A stretch of 7,671 nucleotides of DNA. Origin: Lachnospiraceae bacterium (GTDB lineage: Bacteria; Bacillota_A; Clostridia; Lachnospirales; Lachnospiraceae). The DNA lies in assembly GCA_016281675.1 (NCBI GenBank), contig JAEEJD010000126.1, positions 1 through 7,671 of the forward strand. The letters run 5' to 3'. Shown here piece after piece: positions 5,845-7,671 of the stretch. A program made the position numbers and the translations under genes. The notes under the pieces are model-generated. The model was not told the DNA's origin. It was given only the letters and a program-made list of their open reading frames with translations, and did not search any database. The stretch's first letter is position 1. Each line of letters begins with the position of its first letter.

Positions 5845-6120
5845 TCAGTCGGCAGTGTAAGGCATTAATGCAACGTGACGTGCACGCTTAACTGCTACCG
5901 TCAGAGCTCTCTGATGCTTTGCGCAGTTTCCGGTGATCCTTCTGGGAAGGATCTTTCCTCTTTCGGAAACATACTTCTTAAGAGTAGCTACATCTTTGTA
6001 TTCCAAAGCCTTTTCCTTGCCACAGAAAACGCAAACCTTTTTACGTCTGTGAAGCGTATTTCTTCTTCTTACAGGTGCTTCTGCTCTATCACTGTCGCCT
6101 TGCGGTTTACCAAAAGCCAT
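5845..6120 (-). CDS. rpsR: 30S ribosomal protein S18
   Basis: S18 (91 residues) binds with S6 to the platform of the small ribosomal subunit. The conserved core is clear: [43 protein letters not shown], then NCAKHQRAL and [12 protein letters not shown]. Cys30, Cys33, Cys66 and His69 make it a zinc-binding (C+) form instead of the Cys-free version. The N-terminal 20 residues are charged and variable, as usual. The ATG at 6118-6120 has AGGAGGA 7 nt upstream. It is the last gene of the operon, 28 bp after ssb and directly before the terminator at 5786-5821. Confidence 0.97.
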   Translation of the reverse strand: MAFGKPQGDSDRAEAPVRRRNTLHRRKKVCVFCGKEKALEYKDVATLKKYVSERGKILPRRITGNCAKHQRALTVAVKRARHVALMPYTAD

Positions 6121-6148
6121 AATTCTATCCTCCTGAACTGTTCCTTGA

Positions 6149-6613
6149 TCAACTGAAAGGAAGCTCTTCGTCTATTCCGTCGGGGATGTTCATGAAGCCG
6201 TCTCCGCTGTCAGCCGGTGCCTGATCCTGTCCTGCAGATGCAGGTATAAACGAATCTGTGCCCGATGAAGACTGGGATGAACTCTTGCTGTCTACAAACT
6301 CATGTCTCTCAACGACAACATCCGTCGTATAGACTTTCTGTCCTTCCTTGTTGGTATAACTTCCCGTCTGGATACGTCCCTCAACAAGAATCCTCGTTCC
6401 TTTACGAAGATACTTCTCGGCGAATTCACCGTCACGACCGAACGCCACTATATTGATGAAATCAGCTGTAGGCTGGTCGCCGCCGGAGTTGTCACGCCTT
6501 CCCCTTCTGTCAACCGCGAGTGAGTATCTGGCAATAGCCATTGCATTGTCTCCTGCGGAATATCTGACTTCGGGGTCACGGGTAAGTCTTCCTACCAATA
6601 TAACTTTATTCAT
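6149..6613 (-). CDS. ssb: Single-stranded DNA-binding protein
   Basis: SSB coats single-stranded DNA during replication, repair and recombination. The 154-residue protein opens with the OB-fold signature [20 protein letters not shown], continues with DFINIVAFG and the [18 protein letters not shown] segment, and ends the OB fold near residue 107. A Ser/Gln/Gly-rich disordered linker (109-138) leads to the acidic tip [10 protein letters not shown]. The tip normally ends exactly at Phe; here one Ser follows. The start at 6611-6613 is set by the invariant MNKV opening; the frame stays open upstream into rpsF, which is not part of the protein. The ribosome binding site is weak (AGAGAGA at 6618-6624), suggesting translation linked to rpsF, which ends 16 bp upstream. 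It lies between the S6 and S18 genes as in most Firmicutes. Confidence 0.97.
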   Translation of the reverse strand: MNKVILVGRLTRDPEVRYSAGDNAMAIARYSLAVDRRGRRDNSGGDQPTADFINIVAFGRDGEFAEKYLRKGTRILVEGRIQTGSYTNKEGQKVYTTDVVVERHEFVDSKSSSQSSSGTDSFIPASAGQDQAPADSGDGFMNIPDGIDEELPFS

Positions 6614-6629
6614 ATAATCTCTCTTTCTA

Positions 6630-6917
6630 TTACGCTTCTGCCTTAACGCAGAGATAACGAAGAACGTTATCCATAATGCGGACACGATTCTCGATCTCGA
6701 GCGGCGTCGACGGCTCAGCATCAAACTGGATAAAGTAGTAGAAACCTTCTCTCATCTTCTGAACTTCATATGCGAGACGTTTCTTTCCCCACTCGTCCAC
6801 GTTTGTTACAGCACCGCCGAAACGATCGATGTACTTCTTGATCTTTTCGATCACTGCAGCTCTCTCATCGTCTTCGATCTTAGCATTAAGAACAACGCAT
6901 AATTCATATTTGCTCAT
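6630..6917 (-). CDS. rpsF: 30S ribosomal protein S6
   Basis: S6 (95 residues, normal length) pairs with S18 on the 16S rRNA central domain. Recognisable parts are the MSKYELCVVLNAKI strand, VEKIK-type helix (here AVIEKIKKYIDRFGG, 21-35), the DEWGKKRLAYEV signature (41-52), GFYYFIQFDAEP, and the RIMDNVLRYLCVK C-terminus. The ATG at 6915-6917 is chosen because AGGAGGT (6925-6931) is well placed and homology begins here; an in-frame ATG further upstream at 6995 lies in the leader. It is the first gene of the operon. The leader of about 78 nt has two hairpins and may be an autoregulatory S6:S18 site. Confidence 0.97.
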   Translation of the reverse strand: MSKYELCVVLNAKIEDDERAAVIEKIKKYIDRFGGAVTNVDEWGKKRLAYEVQKMREGFYYFIQFDAEPSTPLEIENRVRIMDNVLRYLCVKAEA

Positions 6918-6942
6918 GCCTGGTACCTCCTTTTGGTCTATT

Positions 6943-6992
6943 ACAGTCTGATGATACTTCGACTGTTTTGGCCTCCGAATATACATCGGAAG
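6943..6992 (-). promoter_or_regulatory. Structured rpsF leader, possible S6:S18 autoregulatory site
   Basis: In the minus-strand RNA two hairpins precede the ribosome binding site: CTTCCGA/TCGGAGG (6972-6992, one G-U, 7-nt loop) and ACAGTC/GACTGT (6943-6966, 12-nt loop). Many bacteria have an rpsF leader motif bound by the S6:S18 complex that presents a conserved CCG. A CCG is present here within the first stem, but I cannot confirm that the fold matches the known motif. Confidence 0.4.
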
Positions 6993-7001
6993 CAAGGATA
7001 A

Positions 7002-7031
7002 ATTGTATCACGAGATGGTATGATACCATAA
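7002..7031 (-). promoter_or_regulatory. Promoter of the rpsF operon
   Basis: On the minus strand an extended -10, TGATACAAT (7002-7010), lies 18 bp after a weak -35, TTATGG (7026-7031). The predicted start is near 6995. The palindrome ATGGTATGATACCAT (7015-7029) sits in the spacer and -35 region. Confidence 0.5.
7015..7029. promoter_or_regulatory. Palindrome overlapping the rpsF promoter
   Basis: ATGGTAT and ATACCAT are perfect 7-bp arms around one G. A second dyad, GTATCA (7005-7010) with TGATAC (7021-7026), is interleaved with it and includes part of the -10 region. The position fits an operator; no regulator is known. Confidence 0.35.
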
Positions 7032-7067
7032 CCATCATGGGTTTTCAAGGGGTTTTGGTTACAAAAA

Positions 7068-7671
7068 TCACACCGATATTGCGCCCAAAACAGCACCGAT
7101 ACTGTCATTTATCACAAGATCAGCCCGGCCGTCCATCGGAGTTTTGGACTTATTGATCAAAACGAGCTTGTGTCCCCTGTAGTAATCTATAAGTCCGGCA
7201 GCCGGATAAACGGCAAGAGATGTTCCTCCTATTATAAGAACATCCGCATTTGCGATATAGTTAAGAGACTTGCTCATCACGTTGTTATCAAGCCCTTCTT
7301 CATAGAGAACAACATCCGGCTTGACAGGACCGCCGCACTTGTCACACTTCGGAACGCCTTCGCTGTTTATGATGTAATCTATATCAAATGATTTTCCGCA
7401 GGATTCGCAGTAATTACGCAGGACGCTTCCGTGAAGTTCGAGGACCTCTTTGCTTCCCGCCGCCTGATGAAGTCCGTCGATATTCTGTGTGACAACAGCT
7501 TTGAGCTTTCCGGCTTTTTCAAGTTCCGCCAGCTTAAGATGTGCCTTATTGGGCTTTGCACTTGTGCAGAGCATCTTGTCCCGATAGAATCTGTAGAACT
7601 CTTCCGGTTTGCTTCTGTAGAAAGAATGCGACAGTATCGTTTCCGGAGGGTAGTCATATTTCTGATTATAC
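7068..7671 (-). CDS. Sir2-family NAD-dependent protein deacylase, C-terminal part, cut by window edge
   Basis: Sirtuins remove acetyl or other acyl groups from protein lysines, using NAD and releasing nicotinamide and O-acyl-ADP-ribose. The visible 200 residues run from YNQKYDYPPETILSHSFY at the window edge to the stop. They contain VVTQNIDGLHQAAG (NAD site), LELHGS with the catalytic His, two zinc pairs CESC and CDKC, PDVVLYEE, GGTSLAVYPAAG and LVLINKS. All expected catalytic and zinc residues in this part are present. About 40-50 N-terminal residues, with the GAGxS NAD-binding motif, are outside. An in-frame Met at 7574 is not the start: the family sequence continues upstream without a stop. 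The gene ends 150 bp before rpsF and I see no clear terminator between them, so some readthrough into the rpsF operon is possible. Confidence 0.96.
   Translation of the reverse strand, partial: YNQKYDYPPETILSHSFYRSKPEEFYRFYRDKMLCTSAKPNKAHLKLAELEKAGKLKAVVTQNIDGLHQAAGSKEVLELHGSVLRNYCESCGKSFDIDYIINSEGVPKCDKCGGPVKPDVVLYEEGLDNNVMSKSLNYIANADVLIIGGTSLAVYPAAGLIDYYRGHKLVLINKSKTPMDGRADLVINDSIGAVLGAISV

Noticed and set aside
6614..6724. N-terminal extension of ssb by 37 residues
   Set aside because: The extension is out-of-frame rpsF sequence; SSB homology starts exactly at MNKV.
6918..6995. N-terminal extension of rpsF by 26 residues
   Set aside because: It lies in the leader, starting close to the predicted transcription start; the ATG at 6917 has an excellent ribosome binding site and matches S6 starts.
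7572..7574. Internal Met as start of the sirtuin
   Set aside because: The frame stays open to the window edge and translates to typical sirtuin sequence (YPPETILSHSFY and EEFYRFY), so the gene is simply cut.
1..7671. CRISPR array, tRNA, rRNA, insertion sequence or prophage element
   Set aside because: I saw no regularly spaced repeats, cloverleaf-like sequence, rRNA motif, transposase or integrase.

Overview
The window looks like chromosomal DNA of a strictly anaerobic, low-to-mid GC Firmicute of class Clostridia. A Lachnospiraceae-like relative is my guess; I do not recognise a species. The reasons are strong GGAGG ribosome binding sites, a clostridial-type pyruvate formate-lyase, a MecA-type ClpC adaptor, the rpsF-ssb-rpsR gene order, a four-ligand (zinc-binding type) S18, a clostridial-type sirtuin, and a DUF1858 redox-disulfide protein. 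Nine protein genes are supported. Eight are on the minus strand and one small gene is on the plus strand. Two genes are cut by the window edges.

Layout from left to right. (1) 1-339: N-terminus of pflB (minus, partial) with a good promoter at 416-445. (2) 596-787: a 63-residue DUF1858 protein (plus), divergent from pflB and convergent with mecA; one hairpin terminator (808-837) can serve both converging genes. (3) 853-1599: mecA with a near-consensus promoter. (4) 1613-2249: about 640 bp without a credible gene but rich in dyads and hairpins, including a 62-bp inverted-repeat structure just past the end of the next gene. (5) 2250-5699: a two-gene minus-strand unit in which an AMP-forming acyl-CoA synthetase is followed after 24 bp by a membrane-anchored SH3/GH18 glycosidase. 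(6) 5845-6917: the rpsF-ssb-rpsR operon, ended by a clear intrinsic terminator whose T-run lies against the -35 box of the acyl-CoA synthetase promoter. (7) 7068-7671: C-terminal 200 residues of a Sir2-type NAD-dependent deacylase.

Functionally most of this is housekeeping: anaerobic pyruvate cleavage (PFL), adaptor-mediated proteolysis (MecA-ClpCP), translation and single-strand DNA binding (S6-SSB-S18), lysine deacylation (sirtuin), fatty-acid activation and cell-envelope glycan processing. The acyl-CoA synthetase and the sirtuin are linked in general terms by acyl-CoA and protein acylation, but nothing here shows a dedicated system.

I found no clear new multi-gene system. The parts most worth a second look are non-coding: the structured 1613-2249 interval, a 14-bp promoter-like sequence shared between that interval and the rpsF promoter, the operator-like dyad before the acyl-CoA synthetase, and the rpsF leader. 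One protein oddity is an SSB that ends in Pro-Phe-Ser instead of the usual terminal Phe.
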